A program made the position numbers and the translations under genes. The notes under the pieces are model-generated. The model saw nothing but the letters and a program-made list of their open reading frames with translations. It was not told where the DNA came from and searched no databases. Shown piece after piece: positions 8,910 through 18,252 of a stretch of 64,000 nt of DNA (position 1 is the first letter of the stretch; each line of letters starts with the position of its first letter). The stretch is from Amycolatopsis orientalis DSM 40040 = KCTC 9412 (GTDB lineage Bacteria; Actinomycetota; Actinomycetes; Mycobacteriales; Pseudonocardiaceae), in assembly GCF_000478275.1 (NCBI RefSeq), contig NZ_ASJB01000057.1, positions 124,001 to 188,000 of the forward strand. Direction: 5' to 3'.

Positions 8910-9332
8910 TCAGGAAGCATCCGCGCCCTTCTTGGGGAAGGCGGAGCCGCGCACGAGGAACGCGAGCCGGATGACGGGCAGCATGCAGACGATCTGCATC
9001 ACGGCGTACCAAGGCGGGCAGACCCCCGGGATCACGTCGACGCCGATGATCGCGATCGGCATGATCACGGAGAGGGTGCGCACGCGGTCGAAGGCCTTTC
9101 GCGACCCCTGGGACGCGGAGACGGCGATGCGGTGGAGCAGCACGGCGACCACCGGCAGCAGGCCCGCCCGGACCCACATGAACGTGTTCACCGGGTGACC
9201 ACCGCTCGCCACCACGACGACCGTGATCAGGGCGACGACGCTGAGCGCGCCGTAGATCTTGACGCTGTTCTTCGCGGCGCCGAAGGCGGCTCGGGCACGG
9301 GGGTTGTCGAGAAGCGCGGTGTTGGTTTCCAT
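8910..9332 (-). CDS. Small polytopic membrane protein, unknown
   Basis: A 140-residue protein with four hydrophobic segments (about 28-44, 52-68, 88-104, 108-126) and a short basic C-terminus. The family was not recognised with confidence. The ATG at 9332 is chosen because the membrane-protein sequence begins there; longer in-frame starts add unlike, Pro/Arg/Thr-rich sequence. It is divergent from a histidine kinase gene, and no functional link can be shown. Confidence 0.65.
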   Translation of the reverse strand: METNTALLDNPRARAAFGAAKNSVKIYGALSVVALITVVVVASGGHPVNTFMWVRAGLLPVVAVLLHRIAVSASQGSRKAFDRVRTLSVIMPIAIIGVDVIPGVCPPWYAVMQIVCMLPVIRLAFLVRGSAFPKKGADAS

Positions 9333-9486
9333 GGTCGACGACGTTATGAAGCGCTCGGCCGCGCCGGAATCGGTCTGGGCACACGGCCGGGTGGGTCTAG
9401 CCCCACTCCTGGGCCGGACAGGGTGGGCGCGGGTTCCGCGTGGTGCACAGTGGGGAGCACCGAAGCGGAACGTGAAGGACGAAGCG

Positions 9487-10746
9487 ATGAGTCGACTGGG
9501 TGCGTGGCTGACGCGAGCCGGTGTGGGGTTCGTGCGGGCCTGTGCCGTGGCGGTGGTCGCGATGGTGATGCCCGCCGTGTGGGCGGCCTCCGTCGGGCTG
9601 GGGATCTGGTGGGGGCCGGGCAATCCGTGGTCGTGGCCGGCGCCGTTCGTGCTGGTGTGCGTGGCCACGCTCGTGCTGCCCCGCCCGGTCTGCCGGGCGG
9701 TCCGCTTCCTCGTCGCGAGGTGGACGGGCACGGTCATCCCCGGCGGTTACCGGCAGGCCGGGCCGGTGACGCGGCTGTCCACCGGGTACTGGTGGAACGG
9801 GTTCTCCTACGAACGCACCCGCCGGGACGCGCTGATGGACCAGAAATGGCGGGTCAGATGGCGTGACCCCGCCAACGGGCGCGATCTGCGATTCGCCGCG
9901 ATCGTCCCGTTCACCGCGGGTGTGGTCGCCTGCCTCCCGCCCGCCGGTGTGGCCGTGGCCGCCGTCGGATTCGTGCGGCCGGAGCCCACCGCGCGGCTCG
10001 TCGGTGTGCTCGGGCTGGTCGTGGCCGTGGTTTCCGCCCCGTACGCCTGGCGTTGCCTCGAGCCCGTCGCCGTCCGGTTCCTGCGGCCGTCGCCCGCGAT
10101 GGCGCTGGCGGGCCGGGTGAACGAGCTGACCGCCCAGCGCGCGGACACGACGATCGCGCAGGCCGCCGAAATCCGCCGGATAGAACGGGATCTGCACGAC
10201 GGCGCACAGGCCCGGCTGGTCGGACTGGGACTTTCCCTGGCGACCGCGGAGAAACTGATGGAGAGCGACCCCGAAGCGGCCAGGGCGCTGATGCGCGACG
10301 CGCGGGAAGGCGCCACCGCCTCGTTGACCGAGCTCCGTGAGCTGATCCAGGGGATCAGCCCGCCGGTGCTCACCGAACGAGGACTCGCCGACGCGGTGCG
10401 CGCTCTCGCGCTGGACCTCCCGCTCGACGTGACGGTCCACGCCGACGCCGGGTTGAAGCTGGACTCGCCGATCGAGTCGGCCGTCTACTTCGGTGTCGTC
10501 GAACTGCTGACCAACGCGGTCCGGCACGCCCAGGCGTCGCGGGCCCTGGTCAGCCTCGACCACGACGACGTCGGCCTCGTCGTCGAGGTCGAGGACGACG
10601 GCCGAGGCGGCGCCGTCGAGCGGGCCGGGGGCGGCATCGCCGGTCTGCGCCGCCGTCTCGCGGTCTTCGACGGCACCCTGGAGATCACCAGCCCGCCGGG
10701 CGGCCCGACCCGGGCCAGGATGATGGTGCCATGCGTGTCGTCGTAG
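9487..10746 (+). CDS. NarL-type sensor histidine kinase
   Basis: A 419-residue membrane kinase. Hydrophobic helices lie at about 18-40, 52-65, 138-160 and 168-186, with a cytoplasmic-looking loop between. HisKA_3 dimerisation helices follow, with the phospho-acceptor His237 in RRIERDLHDGAQARL, then a HATPase domain (N-box ELLTNAVRHA, G-box near GGGIAGLRRRL). Its stop overlaps the response-regulator start by 16 bp, so the pair is coupled. The signal is unknown; in actinomycetes such pairs often sit by transporters or respond to envelope stress. Confidence 0.88.
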   Translation: MSRLGAWLTRAGVGFVRACAVAVVAMVMPAVWAASVGLGIWWGPGNPWSWPAPFVLVCVATLVLPRPVCRAVRFLVARWTGTVIPGGYRQAGPVTRLSTGYWWNGFSYERTRRDALMDQKWRVRWRDPANGRDLRFAAIVPFTAGVVACLPPAGVAVAAVGFVRPEPTARLVGVLGLVVAVVSAPYAWRCLEPVAVRFLRPSPAMALAGRVNELTAQRADTTIAQAAEIRRIERDLHDGAQARLVGLGLSLATAEKLMESDPEAARALMRDAREGATASLTELRELIQGISPPVLTERGLADAVRALALDLPLDVTVHADAGLKLDSPIESAVYFGVVELLTNAVRHAQASRALVSLDHDDVGLVVEVEDDGRGGAVERAGGGIAGLRRRLAVFDGTLEITSPPGGPTRARMMVPCVSS

Positions 10747-11378
10747 CCGAAGACCTCTACCTCCTGCGGGACGGGATGGTCCGTCTGATCGAGGCGTTCG
10801 GGCATCAGGTGGTGGCGACGGCGGCCACCGGACCCGAGACGCTCGACGCGCTGCGGACCTGGCGCCCCGACGTGTCCGTCATCGACGTCCGCATGCCACC
10901 GAGCCAGTCGGACGAAGGACTCCGGGCAGCCCTCACCGCCCGGAGCGAGATGCCCGGGCTGCCCGTCCTCATCCTCTCCCAGCACGTCGAGCAGTTGTAC
11001 GCCCGCGAACTGCTGGCCGACGGCTCCGGCGGCGTCGGCTACCTCCTCAAGGAGAGCGTGTTCGACGCCGAGGGGTTCATCGGCGCGCTGGAGCGGGTCG
11101 CGGGCGGCGGGACGGCCATGGATCCGGCCGTCATCGCGAAACTGCTGTCCGGTGGTTCCCGGAACCGGGGGCTCGAGCGGCTCACCGAACGGGAGCATTC
11201 CGTGCTGGCCCTGATGGCCGAAGGACTGTCCAATCAGGCCATCGGCCGCCGTGTCTTCCTGAGCGAGAGCACCATCGGCAAGTACACGACGTCGTTGTTC
11301 GGCAAGCTCGGCATCACCGATGACGACGACACCAACCGCCGCGTCCGCGCCGTCCTCACCTATCTGAACAGGTCCTGA
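10731..11378 (+). CDS. NarL/FixJ-family response regulator
   Basis: A 215-residue regulator with an N-terminal receiver (phospho-acceptor Asp52 in VIDVRMPP, Lys near SGGVGYLLKES) and a C-terminal LuxR-type helix-turn-helix (about 150-210, LTEREHSVLALMAEGLSNQA). It is the partner of the kinase upstream, whose last 16 bp it overlaps. Its 3' end overlaps the 3' end of a second, convergent response-regulator gene by 19 bp (11360-11378). Confidence 0.9.
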   Translation: MRVVVAEDLYLLRDGMVRLIEAFGHQVVATAATGPETLDALRTWRPDVSVIDVRMPPSQSDEGLRAALTARSEMPGLPVLILSQHVEQLYARELLADGSGGVGYLLKESVFDAEGFIGALERVAGGGTAMDPAVIAKLLSGGSRNRGLERLTEREHSVLALMAEGLSNQAIGRRVFLSESTIGKYTTSLFGKLGITDDDDTNRRVRAVLTYLNRS

Positions 11379-12040
11379 TCGGCTCCGGGCGCGACCAGGC
11401 CGGCTTCGTAGGCGAAGACGACGAGCTGGGCCCGGTCGCGGGCGTGGAGTTTCGTCATGGCCCGGTTGACGTGGGTCTTCGCCGTCAGCGGGCTGATCAC
11501 CATCCGGGCGGCGATCTCGTCATTCGACAGGCCCTGGGCGACCAGGGTGACGGCCTCACGTTCGCGGTTGGTCAGTTCGGCGAGCCCCTGCCGCCCGGTA
11601 CCAGTGCCGGGCGGCAGGGTGAGGTACCGGTCGATCAGCTTGCGGGTGATCGACGGGGCCAGCAGCGCGTCGCCGCGGGCCGCGACCCGGACGGCGTGCA
11701 GGAAGTCCTCCGGCTCGATGTCCTTGACGAGGAATCCGGCGGCGCCCGCCCGCAGCGCCTTGAACACGTATTCGTCGAGACCGTAGTTGGTCAGGATGAC
11801 GACGTGCACCGAAGCCAGCGCCGGATCCGCGGCGATGCGGCGGGTCGCCTCGATCCCGTCGACCAGCGGCATCTGGACGTCGATGAGGGCGATGTCGGGA
11901 AGGTGTTCTCCGGCCAGCCGGACCCCTTCGGCGCCGTCCGTGGCTTCGGCCACGACCTCGATGCCGTCCTCGGCGTCGAGGAGCGCGCGGAATCCGCTGC
12001 GGATGAGCGGCTGGTCGTCGACCAGCAGGACCCGGATCAC
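11360..12040 (-). CDS. NarL/FixJ-family response regulator
   Basis: A 226-residue regulator. The receiver domain has Asp54 in ALIDVQMPLVDG and Lys in GFLVKDIEPED. The LuxR-type DNA-binding domain begins at LTNREREAVTLVAQGLSNDE. It is encoded downstream of its kinase with an ATGA overlap (12037-12040). It is not a close duplicate of the converging regulator (10731-11378); the linker and recognition helices differ. The target genes cannot be read from the sequence. Confidence 0.9.
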   Translation of the reverse strand: MIRVLLVDDQPLIRSGFRALLDAEDGIEVVAEATDGAEGVRLAGEHLPDIALIDVQMPLVDGIEATRRIAADPALASVHVVILTNYGLDEYVFKALRAGAAGFLVKDIEPEDFLHAVRVAARGDALLAPSITRKLIDRYLTLPPGTGTGRQGLAELTNREREAVTLVAQGLSNDEIAARMVISPLTAKTHVNRAMTKLHARDRAQLVVFAYEAGLVAPGADQDLFR

Positions 12041-13155
12041 GACGGCCTGGCCACGGGAAGTTCGGCCTCGACGGTGAAGCCGCCCTCGCCCCGGGGCGAG
12101 GCCCGGAGACGGCCGCCGAGCGCGGTGACCCGTTCGCGCATGCCGACCAGCCCGACGCCGGGCACCGGAACGCTGTCAGGACCGGCTTTCCCGTCGTCGT
12201 CGACCTGGATGACGAGCGCGTCCGGGCGATAGCCGATCCGGATCGAAGCCGAAGCGGCGGCGGCGTGCCGGGTGATGTTGGTCAGCGATTCCTGCACGAT
12301 CCGGTAGGCGGCCCGGTCCACCGCGGCCGGCAGGTCGGCTCGGCGTCCTTCGACCGTCAAGTGCGCGTCCAGTCCGGTCGTTCTGGCCTGCCGCACCAGT
12401 TCCGGGACGGAGTCGAGGCCCCGCGGCGGATGTTCGGCGTCGTCGCGCAGCGCCTCCAGGGTCGCGCGCAGTTCGCCCGCCGCCTCACGGCCCGCCTCCC
12501 GGATCGCGAGCAACGCCTCCGGTACCTCTTCACCGCGTTTGCGGGCCAGATGGACGGCGACCTCGGCCTGCACCTTGATGACGGAGATCTGGTGGGTGAG
12601 CGAATCGTGCAGTTCCCTGGCGATGTGCAGGCGTTCCTCGTCGGCCCGGCGCAGCGCGGCCTCTTCACGGGTGCGCTCGGCTTCGTCGGCCCGTCGCTCG
12701 GCCTGGCGCAGTGCTTCGCCCGCCGCGGCGGCGGCGATCAGCCAGGCCAGTTGCAGGACCTCGCGGCTGTGTGTGAAGGCCTCGCTCACGGAAAAGACGC
12801 GCGGGGAGGCCAGGATCGCGAACGGGAGCGCGAGCAGCATGACCACCGAACCGGCCAGCGTGGCGACGCGGTGCCCCGCCCGCATCGTCGCGTACACCGC
12901 GAACAGGTACGCGACGGCCGGGACGTCGAAACCCACCAGCTGACAGGCGAGCGCGGACAGTCCAGCCGCTGCGAGCACGAGGACCGGCGCCCGGCGGCTC
13001 GCGACCAGGGCCACGCCACCGAGCGCGAAGAAGGCATAGCCGAGCGGTTCGAGAGCTATGCCCGAGTGCTGCCGGGACAGCACGGTGACCACGAGGACCG
13101 CCAGAACCCCGGCGGCGATCGCCCAGTCCCTCGCATCGATCCGTGTCTTGCCCAT
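12037..13155 (-). CDS. Sensor histidine kinase (HisKA_3)
   Basis: A 372-residue kinase with about five membrane helices in the first 150 residues and no extracellular domain of note. A coiled linker (about 150-175) leads to the HisKA_3 motif with His183 in LHIARELHDSLTHQ, then the HATPase domain (ESLTNITRHA, GLVGMRERV). Such kinases with only membrane helices as the sensor usually sense membrane or cell-wall perturbation. It is the first gene of a two-gene operon with the response regulator. Confidence 0.88.
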   Translation of the reverse strand: MGKTRIDARDWAIAAGVLAVLVVTVLSRQHSGIALEPLGYAFFALGGVALVASRRAPVLVLAAAGLSALACQLVGFDVPAVAYLFAVYATMRAGHRVATLAGSVVMLLALPFAILASPRVFSVSEAFTHSREVLQLAWLIAAAAAGEALRQAERRADEAERTREEAALRRADEERLHIARELHDSLTHQISVIKVQAEVAVHLARKRGEEVPEALLAIREAGREAAGELRATLEALRDDAEHPPRGLDSVPELVRQARTTGLDAHLTVEGRRADLPAAVDRAAYRIVQESLTNITRHAAAASASIRIGYRPDALVIQVDDDGKAGPDSVPVPGVGLVGMRERVTALGGRLRASPRGEGGFTVEAELPVARPS

Positions 13156-13348
13156 CCCGGAACCCTAGCCGGACGGCGGCGCGGAGAGATCCTCCGTGAA
13201 GACCATGGGCGACTACCGCGTCCGTGGTAGTTCCCGGCTTCCTGCCGCGTCGACGGCAGTGCGGGATGTCCGCGTCCGCGCGACGACGGACGGCGGGTCC
13301 GGCGGACAGGATCGGCGTGTCCAGCAGCTGAAGGAAAAGGAGCACCGC

Positions 13349-13699
13349 ATGTCCATCCAGATCGCCGCCCAGCAGGCCGTCGATGTCTACTCGCTGAGCC
13401 CGGGGCGGATCGGCTCCATCGTGGCCGGGGTGCTCTGCCTGGTCGGCGTCGTCGCCGGTGGCCTCGCCCGGGTCCGGTCGAGGGCCGGTACCGGCTCCGG
13501 GCGGCGTGGTGCCCTCGTCGCCGTCGCGACGGGGGCGACCGGCGTGGTGGTGGCCGGAGTGGTCGCCGCCGGCTCCGACGGCGGTATCGGTACCGGCAAC
13601 GGGCTGGCCGGGGCCTTCGTGGCGCTGGCGCTGGGGCTGGCCGCCCTGGTCCTCGGCGGTCTGACCCTGGCCCGGTCCCGTCCTCGCGGCGACCACTGA
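13349..13699 (+). CDS. Small membrane protein, DUF6223-like
   Basis: A 116-residue protein with three or four hydrophobic segments (about 21-42, 56-76, 86-108) and a Gly/Ala/Val-rich composition. It resembles actinobacterial DUF6223 proteins (start region VYSLSPGRIGSIVAGVL); this is recalled similarity, not searched. The ATG at 13349 has AAGGAG upstream. It is monocistronic with no functional hint beyond membrane location. Confidence 0.6.
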   Translation: MSIQIAAQQAVDVYSLSPGRIGSIVAGVLCLVGVVAGGLARVRSRAGTGSGRRGALVAVATGATGVVVAGVVAAGSDGGIGTGNGLAGAFVALALGLAALVLGGLTLARSRPRGDH

Positions 13700-13760
13700 G
13701 CACAAAGGACACACCGCGACCGCGAGCGTGCCGGGTGCGGTGTGAGGAGTCCTCAGGGCC

Positions 13761-13796
13761 GGGACCGTAGGCCCCCTCAGGCGGGACTTCGGTCTC
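13761..13796 (+). promoter_or_regulatory. Paired DevR/DosR-like boxes before the stress-protein/phosphoketolase operon
   Basis: GGGACCGTAGGCCC (13761-13774) and GGGACTTCGGTCTC (13783-13796) are 22 bp apart, two helical turns. Both fit the GGGAC-N4-GGCCC core bound by DevR/DosR in mycobacteria and OsdR in Streptomyces. They lie about 60-90 bp before the small reading frame at 13853 and 150-180 bp before the first stress-protein gene. Confidence 0.65.
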
Positions 13797-13852
13797 TGCT
13801 CCCGGGTCCCGCGCTGGTCGAAGCTGGGAAGTGACCAGACGGGAGAGTGAAG

Positions 13853-13960
13853 ATGGAGATCCTCGTAGTGGCGGTGAGCCGCCACGGCGGGACCTGGGAC
13901 GTCACCGCTTCGACGCACGCCGGTGTCCGGGAGGGGAGTGGCCATGCCGGGCGCGAGTGA
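13853..13960 (+). CDS. Possible 35-residue leader peptide overlapping the stress-protein start
   Basis: An ATG at 13853 with GGGAGAG 6-9 nt upstream opens 35 codons (start MEILVVAVSRHGGTWDV) that end at 13960, 17 nt inside the stress-protein gene, in another frame. It is the first reading frame after the DevR-like boxes. It could couple translation or be a remnant of an older gene start. There is no family match, and it may not be translated. Confidence 0.35.
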   Translation: MEILVVAVSRHGGTWDVTASTHAGVREGSGHAGRE

Positions 13961-14891
13961 GGGCACGGTCGTGGCCGGGATCGACGGTTCGGGTTCGGCC
14001 GGGCGGGCAGCGGTCTGGGCCGCGGGCGAAGCCGCGCGGCGGGGCCTGACGTTGCGGCTGGTCCACGTGTACTCGGTACCGCCGGTACGGGCGCCCGCCG
14101 TGCTGCCGTCCGCGGAAGCGATCAGGTCGGGATTCGAAGAACGCGGCACGGACTGGCTCGCGGAGGCCCGCGACGCCGTCGCCCGCCGCTATCCGGACCT
14201 CGCCGTCGAAACCGCGGTGCGGGAGGGAAGCCCGGTGGCCGCGTTGATCCACGAATCGCGGTCGGCCACGATGATCGTCCTCGGCTCCCGGGGGCTCGGG
14301 GGTTTCACCGGCCTCATGGTGGGTTCGACCGCGGTGGCCCTCGCCCAGCACGGCCACTGCCCGATCGTCGTCGCCCGGGGGAAGAAGCCGGACGACGCCC
14401 CGCCGGAGACCGGTCCGGTCGTCGTCGGCACCGATGGTTCGGCCTGGAGCGACGCGGCACTGGCCTGCGCCTTCGACGAAGCGGCGTCGCGCGGTACGGA
14501 CTTGATCGTCGTCCGCGTGTGGAACGAGATCGTCGACCACGGCGCCTTCCGGGCACATCCACTGGCGGTGGATCCGGCCGAGATCGAGACGGCGGAGCGC
14601 AAGGCGGCCGAGGAACAACTCGCGCCGTGGCGGGACCGGTTCCCCGCGCTTCCTGTGGAGACCGTGGTCGTCCGCGACCGGCCGGTGCGCGCGTTGCTCG
14701 GTTTCGGTGCGCGGGCCCAGCTGCTCGTCGTCGGTTCCCGTGGCCGGGGCGGTTTCGAAGGCATGGTGCTCGGATCGACGAGCCAGGCGCTGGTGGCGCA
14801 CTCCGAATGTCCGGTGATGGTCGTCCGTCCGGCCGAGGCCGCCACGGGGGTAGCCGAAGCGAAAGCGACTTACCGGGAGGAAGAGCGATGA
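13944..14891 (+). CDS. Tandem universal stress protein
   Basis: A 315-residue protein of two UspA domains. Each ends with an intact ATP-binding signature, GSRGLGGFTGLMVGST in the first and [18 protein letters not shown] in the second. This layout matches the mycobacterial dormancy protein Rv2623, an ATP-binding growth regulator. The ATG at 13944 has GGAGGGG upstream. It is the first large gene of an operon with a second tandem stress protein (ATGA overlap) and phosphoketolase, behind paired DevR-like boxes. Confidence 0.88.
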   Translation: MPGASEGTVVAGIDGSGSAGRAAVWAAGEAARRGLTLRLVHVYSVPPVRAPAVLPSAEAIRSGFEERGTDWLAEARDAVARRYPDLAVETAVREGSPVAALIHESRSATMIVLGSRGLGGFTGLMVGSTAVALAQHGHCPIVVARGKKPDDAPPETGPVVVGTDGSAWSDAALACAFDEAASRGTDLIVVRVWNEIVDHGAFRAHPLAVDPAEIETAERKAAEEQLAPWRDRFPALPVETVVVRDRPVRALLGFGARAQLLVVGSRGRGGFEGMVLGSTSQALVAHSECPVMVVRPAEAATGVAEAKATYREEER

Positions 14892-15787
14892 ACACGGCTG
14901 AGCGGAAGATCCTCGTCGGGGTGGACGGGACCGGACCGGGGCTGGCGGCCGTCCGCTGGGCCGCGGCCGTCGCCGCGCGCCGACGGCTGAAACTGCTGAT
15001 CGTGCACGCGCTGCGCGCCGACCAGCCGGCGTACGGCGCGGGCCTGGCGGGACCGGTGCCCTGGTACGGAGACCTGGCCGAGGAAGGCAGGCGCGTCCTG
15101 GACGAAGCGACCGAGCAGGCGCGCGCAGTCTCCCCGGAGACCGTGGTGGACACGATCATGCCCACGGACTCGCCCGCGCCGTATCTGATCGACGCGTCGA
15201 AGTCGGCCGCGCTGGTGGTCGTCGGCGGCACCGGACGAGGCTTCTTCAACGAGCTGACGCTCGGATCGACGGCGTCGGCGGTGGTCGCGCACGCCCACTG
15301 TCCCGTGGTGGTCATGCGGGGCAAGGAGAACACGACCGCCTATCCGGCCGAAGGTCCGGTGGTGGTCGGCATCGACGGCAGCCCGCTGAGCGAACGCGCC
15401 CTCGAGGTCGCCTTCGAAGAGGCTTCCTGGCGGAACGCGCGGTTGGTCGCGGTCCACGCGTGGCGCGACGTCACCTACGACGACGCCTATGGGATGGCGA
15501 GGCTGGTCGTGCAGTGGGAGTCGATCGAGGAGGAAGAGCGCCGCCTGCTAGCGCAGCGGCTCGCGGGCTGGCAGGAGAAGTACCCGGACGTCGAGGTGGA
15601 GCGGGTGCTCGTCCGTGACCAGCCGAGGCACATCCTGCTGGAGTGGAGTGCCAAGGCCCAGCTGGTGGTCGTCGGCAGCCGCGGCCGCGGTGGGTTCACC
15701 GGGCAGCTGCTCGGTTCGACCAGCCAGGCGCTCGCGCATCACGCGGAGTGCCCGGTGATGGTGGTCCGGCCGGAGAAGTCGCGGTGA
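14888..15787 (+). CDS. Tandem universal stress protein
   Basis: A 299-residue protein of two UspA domains. The first carries the less regular signature [18 protein letters not shown], the second the standard [18 protein letters not shown], so both may bind ATP. The start overlaps the previous stop (ATGA, 14888-14891), and the stop overlaps the phosphoketolase GTG start (GTGA). Tight coupling of all three genes implies joint expression under oxygen or energy limitation. Confidence 0.88.
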   Translation: MNTAERKILVGVDGTGPGLAAVRWAAAVAARRRLKLLIVHALRADQPAYGAGLAGPVPWYGDLAEEGRRVLDEATEQARAVSPETVVDTIMPTDSPAPYLIDASKSAALVVVGGTGRGFFNELTLGSTASAVVAHAHCPVVVMRGKENTTAYPAEGPVVVGIDGSPLSERALEVAFEEASWRNARLVAVHAWRDVTYDDAYGMARLVVQWESIEEEERRLLAQRLAGWQEKYPDVEVERVLVRDQPRHILLEWSAKAQLVVVGSRGRGGFTGQLLGSTSQALAHHAECPVMVVRPEKSR

Positions 15788-18171
15788 CCGTGATCGGGGC
15801 ACCGGCCGCGCCCGAGACGCTGACTCCGGGCGAACTGTCGCAAGTGGACGCTCAGTGGCGGGCGGCGAACTACCTCGCCGCCTGCCAGATCTATTTGATG
15901 GACAACCCGTTGCTGGAGTCGCCGCTGAAGCCCGAGCACGTGAAGCCACGGCTGCTGGGCCATTGGGGCACCTCCCCGGGGTTGAACTTCCTGTACGCCC
16001 ACCTCAACCGGGCCATCGTGCGGCGGGACCTGAACGCCCTCTTCGTCACCGGGCCCGGGCACGGCGGTCCCGCCCTCTACGCGAACACCTGGCTCGAAGG
16101 CAGCTATTCGGAGGCATGGCCGGAAGTGCCGTACGACAAGGACGGGCTGCGTACGCTGTGCCGGCAGTTCTCCTTCCCCGGCGGGGTACCCAGTCATGTC
16201 GCGCCGCAGGTCCCGGGATCGATCCATGAAGGCGGCGAACTCGGTTATTCCCTCGCGCACGCCTTCGGGGCCGCGTTCGACAACCCGCACCTCGTCGTCG
16301 CCTGCGTCGTCGGCGACGGTGAGGCCGAAACCGGGCCGCTGGCCACGAGCTGGCATTCGGGCAAGTTCCTCAACCCGGTCCGCGACGGCGCGGTGCTGCC
16401 GATCCTGCACCTGAACGGCTACAAGATCGCGAACCCCACCGTGCTTTCGCGGATCAGCGGCACCGAGCTCGATGAACTGTTGCGTGGCTACGGGTATTCG
16501 CCCAGGTACGTCGAGGGCGACGACCCGGTCGCGATGCATCACGCCATGGCCGACGCGCTGGACGGCGTACTCGACGAGATCGACGGCATCCAGGTGCGGG
16601 CGCGTGCCGCGGGCAGGGTCACCGGGTCTCCGCGGTGGCCGATGATCGTCCTGCGCAGTCCCAAGGGCTGGACCGGTCCATCCTTTGTGGACGGTGTCCA
16701 GGTCGAAGGGACGTGGCGATCGCATCAGGTCCCGATCCCGGACGCGCGGAGCAATCCGGAGCATCTGCGTCAGCTGGAGGACTGGCTCCGGTCTTACCGT
16801 CCGGAGCTGCTCTTCGACGAGGAGGGACGGCCGACCGCCGAGGTCACCGCGCTGATCCCGCACGGCGACCGGCGGATGGGTTCGTCACCCCACGCCAACG
16901 GCGGGCTCGTGATACGGCCACTGGCGCTGCCGGACGTCGCGGCACACGCGATCGGCCTCGTCCGGCCGGGCGGCGCGGTCGCGGAACCGACCAGGGTGCT
17001 CGGGCGATGGCTGCGGGAGGTGTTCTCACAGAACGCGAAGGCAGGGAACTTCCGCCTGTTCGGCCCGGACGAGACGGCGTCGAACCGGCTCGAAGCCGTT
17101 TTCGACGTGACGGGCAAGACCTGGTTGTGCGAGACCGAACCCGTCGACGAACACCTCGCCGCGGACGGACGGGTCATGGAGGTGCTTTCGGAACACCTCT
17201 GCCAGGGCTGGCTCGAAGGTTACCTGCTGTCGGGCAGGCATGGGCTCTTCTCGTGCTACGAGGCCTTCGTGCACATCGTCGACTCGATGGTCAACCAGCA
17301 CGTGAAATGGCTCAAGGTGCACCGCGAGATCCCGTGGCGGCGGCCCGTCGCCTCGCTGACGTATCTGCTGACCTCCCATGTCTGGCGGCAGGACCACAAC
17401 GGGTTCTCCCATCAGGACCCCGGATTCGTCGACCACGTCGCGAACAAGAGTCCCGAAGTCGTCCGCGTGTACTTCCCGCCCGACGCGAACACCCTGCTGT
17501 GGGTCACGGACCACTGCCTCCGTGGCCGGGACTACGTCAACGTGATCGTCGCGGGGAAGAACGACAGCCCGGTCTGGCTCGACAGCGAACAGGCCGCGGT
17601 GCACTGCGCCCGGGGCGCGGGGATCTGGGACTGGGCGAGCACCCATCCGGACCGGGAACCCGACGTCGTCCTCGCGTGCGCGGGCGACGCCCCGACGGTC
17701 GAGGTGCTCGCCGCCGTCCGGTTGCTGCGCGATCTCCTGCCGGAGCTGGCGGTACGGGTGGTGAACGTCGTCGACCTGATGCGCCTGCAGCCCGCCGCGG
17801 AGCATCCGCACGGGATGACCGACCGCGAGTTCGACGCGCTGTTCACCACCGACAAGCCGGTCATCTTCGCCTACCACGGTTATCCCTGGCTGATCCACCG
17901 CCTGGCGTACCGGCGCGCGAACCACGACGGCATGCACGTACGCGGCTACATCGAACACGGCACCACGACCACACCGTTCGACATGCTGGTGCGCAACAGC
18001 ATGGACCGCTTCCAGCTGGTCATCGACGTCATCGACCGGGTGCCGGGCCTGCTCGCCGGTGCCGGCGCCGTCCGGCAGCGGATGACCGACGCGCGGGAAC
18101 GGCACCGCGGGTGGATCGTCGAGCACGGCGAGGATCTGCCGGAGATCCGTGACTGGGCATGGGAGTCGTGA
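15784..18171 (+). CDS. xfp: Phosphoketolase (xylulose-5-P/fructose-6-P)
   Basis: A 795-residue thiamine-diphosphate enzyme of full family length. Family marks are [19 protein letters not shown] near the N-terminus, [13 protein letters not shown], the TPP/Mg motif [19 protein letters not shown], and SHQDPGF with a conserved His in the C-terminal half. It cleaves xylulose-5-phosphate or fructose-6-phosphate with phosphate to acetyl phosphate plus a shorter aldose phosphate in the cytoplasm. The GTG start at 15784 overlaps the stress-protein stop. Placement under DevR-like boxes suggests a role in ATP supply through acetyl phosphate when respiration is limited; this last point is inference. Confidence 0.9.
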   Translation: MTVIGAPAAPETLTPGELSQVDAQWRAANYLAACQIYLMDNPLLESPLKPEHVKPRLLGHWGTSPGLNFLYAHLNRAIVRRDLNALFVTGPGHGGPALYANTWLEGSYSEAWPEVPYDKDGLRTLCRQFSFPGGVPSHVAPQVPGSIHEGGELGYSLAHAFGAAFDNPHLVVACVVGDGEAETGPLATSWHSGKFLNPVRDGAVLPILHLNGYKIANPTVLSRISGTELDELLRGYGYSPRYVEGDDPVAMHHAMADALDGVLDEIDGIQVRARAAGRVTGSPRWPMIVLRSPKGWTGPSFVDGVQVEGTWRSHQVPIPDARSNPEHLRQLEDWLRSYRPELLFDEEGRPTAEVTALIPHGDRRMGSSPHANGGLVIRPLALPDVAAHAIGLVRPGGAVAEPTRVLGRWLREVFSQNAKAGNFRLFGPDETASNRLEAVFDVTGKTWLCETEPVDEHLAADGRVMEVLSEHLCQGWLEGYLLSGRHGLFSCYEAFVHIVDSMVNQHVKWLKVHREIPWRRPVASLTYLLTSHVWRQDHNGFSHQDPGFVDHVANKSPEVVRVYFPPDANTLLWVTDHCLRGRDYVNVIVAGKNDSPVWLDSEQAAVHCARGAGIWDWASTHPDREPDVVLACAGDAPTVEVLAAVRLLRDLLPELAVRVVNVVDLMRLQPAAEHPHGMTDREFDALFTTDKPVIFAYHGYPWLIHRLAYRRANHDGMHVRGYIEHGTTTTPFDMLVRNSMDRFQLVIDVIDRVPGLLAGAGAVRQRMTDARERHRGWIVEHGEDLPEIRDWAWES

Positions 18172-18190
18172 CATCACCGATGTGAACGGA

Positions 18191-18234
18191 CAGCAGGAAG
18201 GCCACCGGCGAGTTCGCCGGTGGCCTTCCTGCTG
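18191..18234. terminator. Bidirectional hairpin terminator
   Basis: A perfect inverted repeat with 20-bp arms (CAGCAGGAAGGCCACCGGCG) and a 4-nt AGTT loop. It lies between the converging 3' ends of the phosphoketolase gene and a universal stress protein gene. There is no T tract, as is usual in high-GC actinomycetes. Confidence 0.85.
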
Positions 18235-18252
18235 GTGGTGCGAGAAGAATAT

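Noticed and set aside
17026-18177. Open frame opposite the phosphoketolase gene
   Set aside because: No family features, and phosphoketolase is unmistakable on the other strand.
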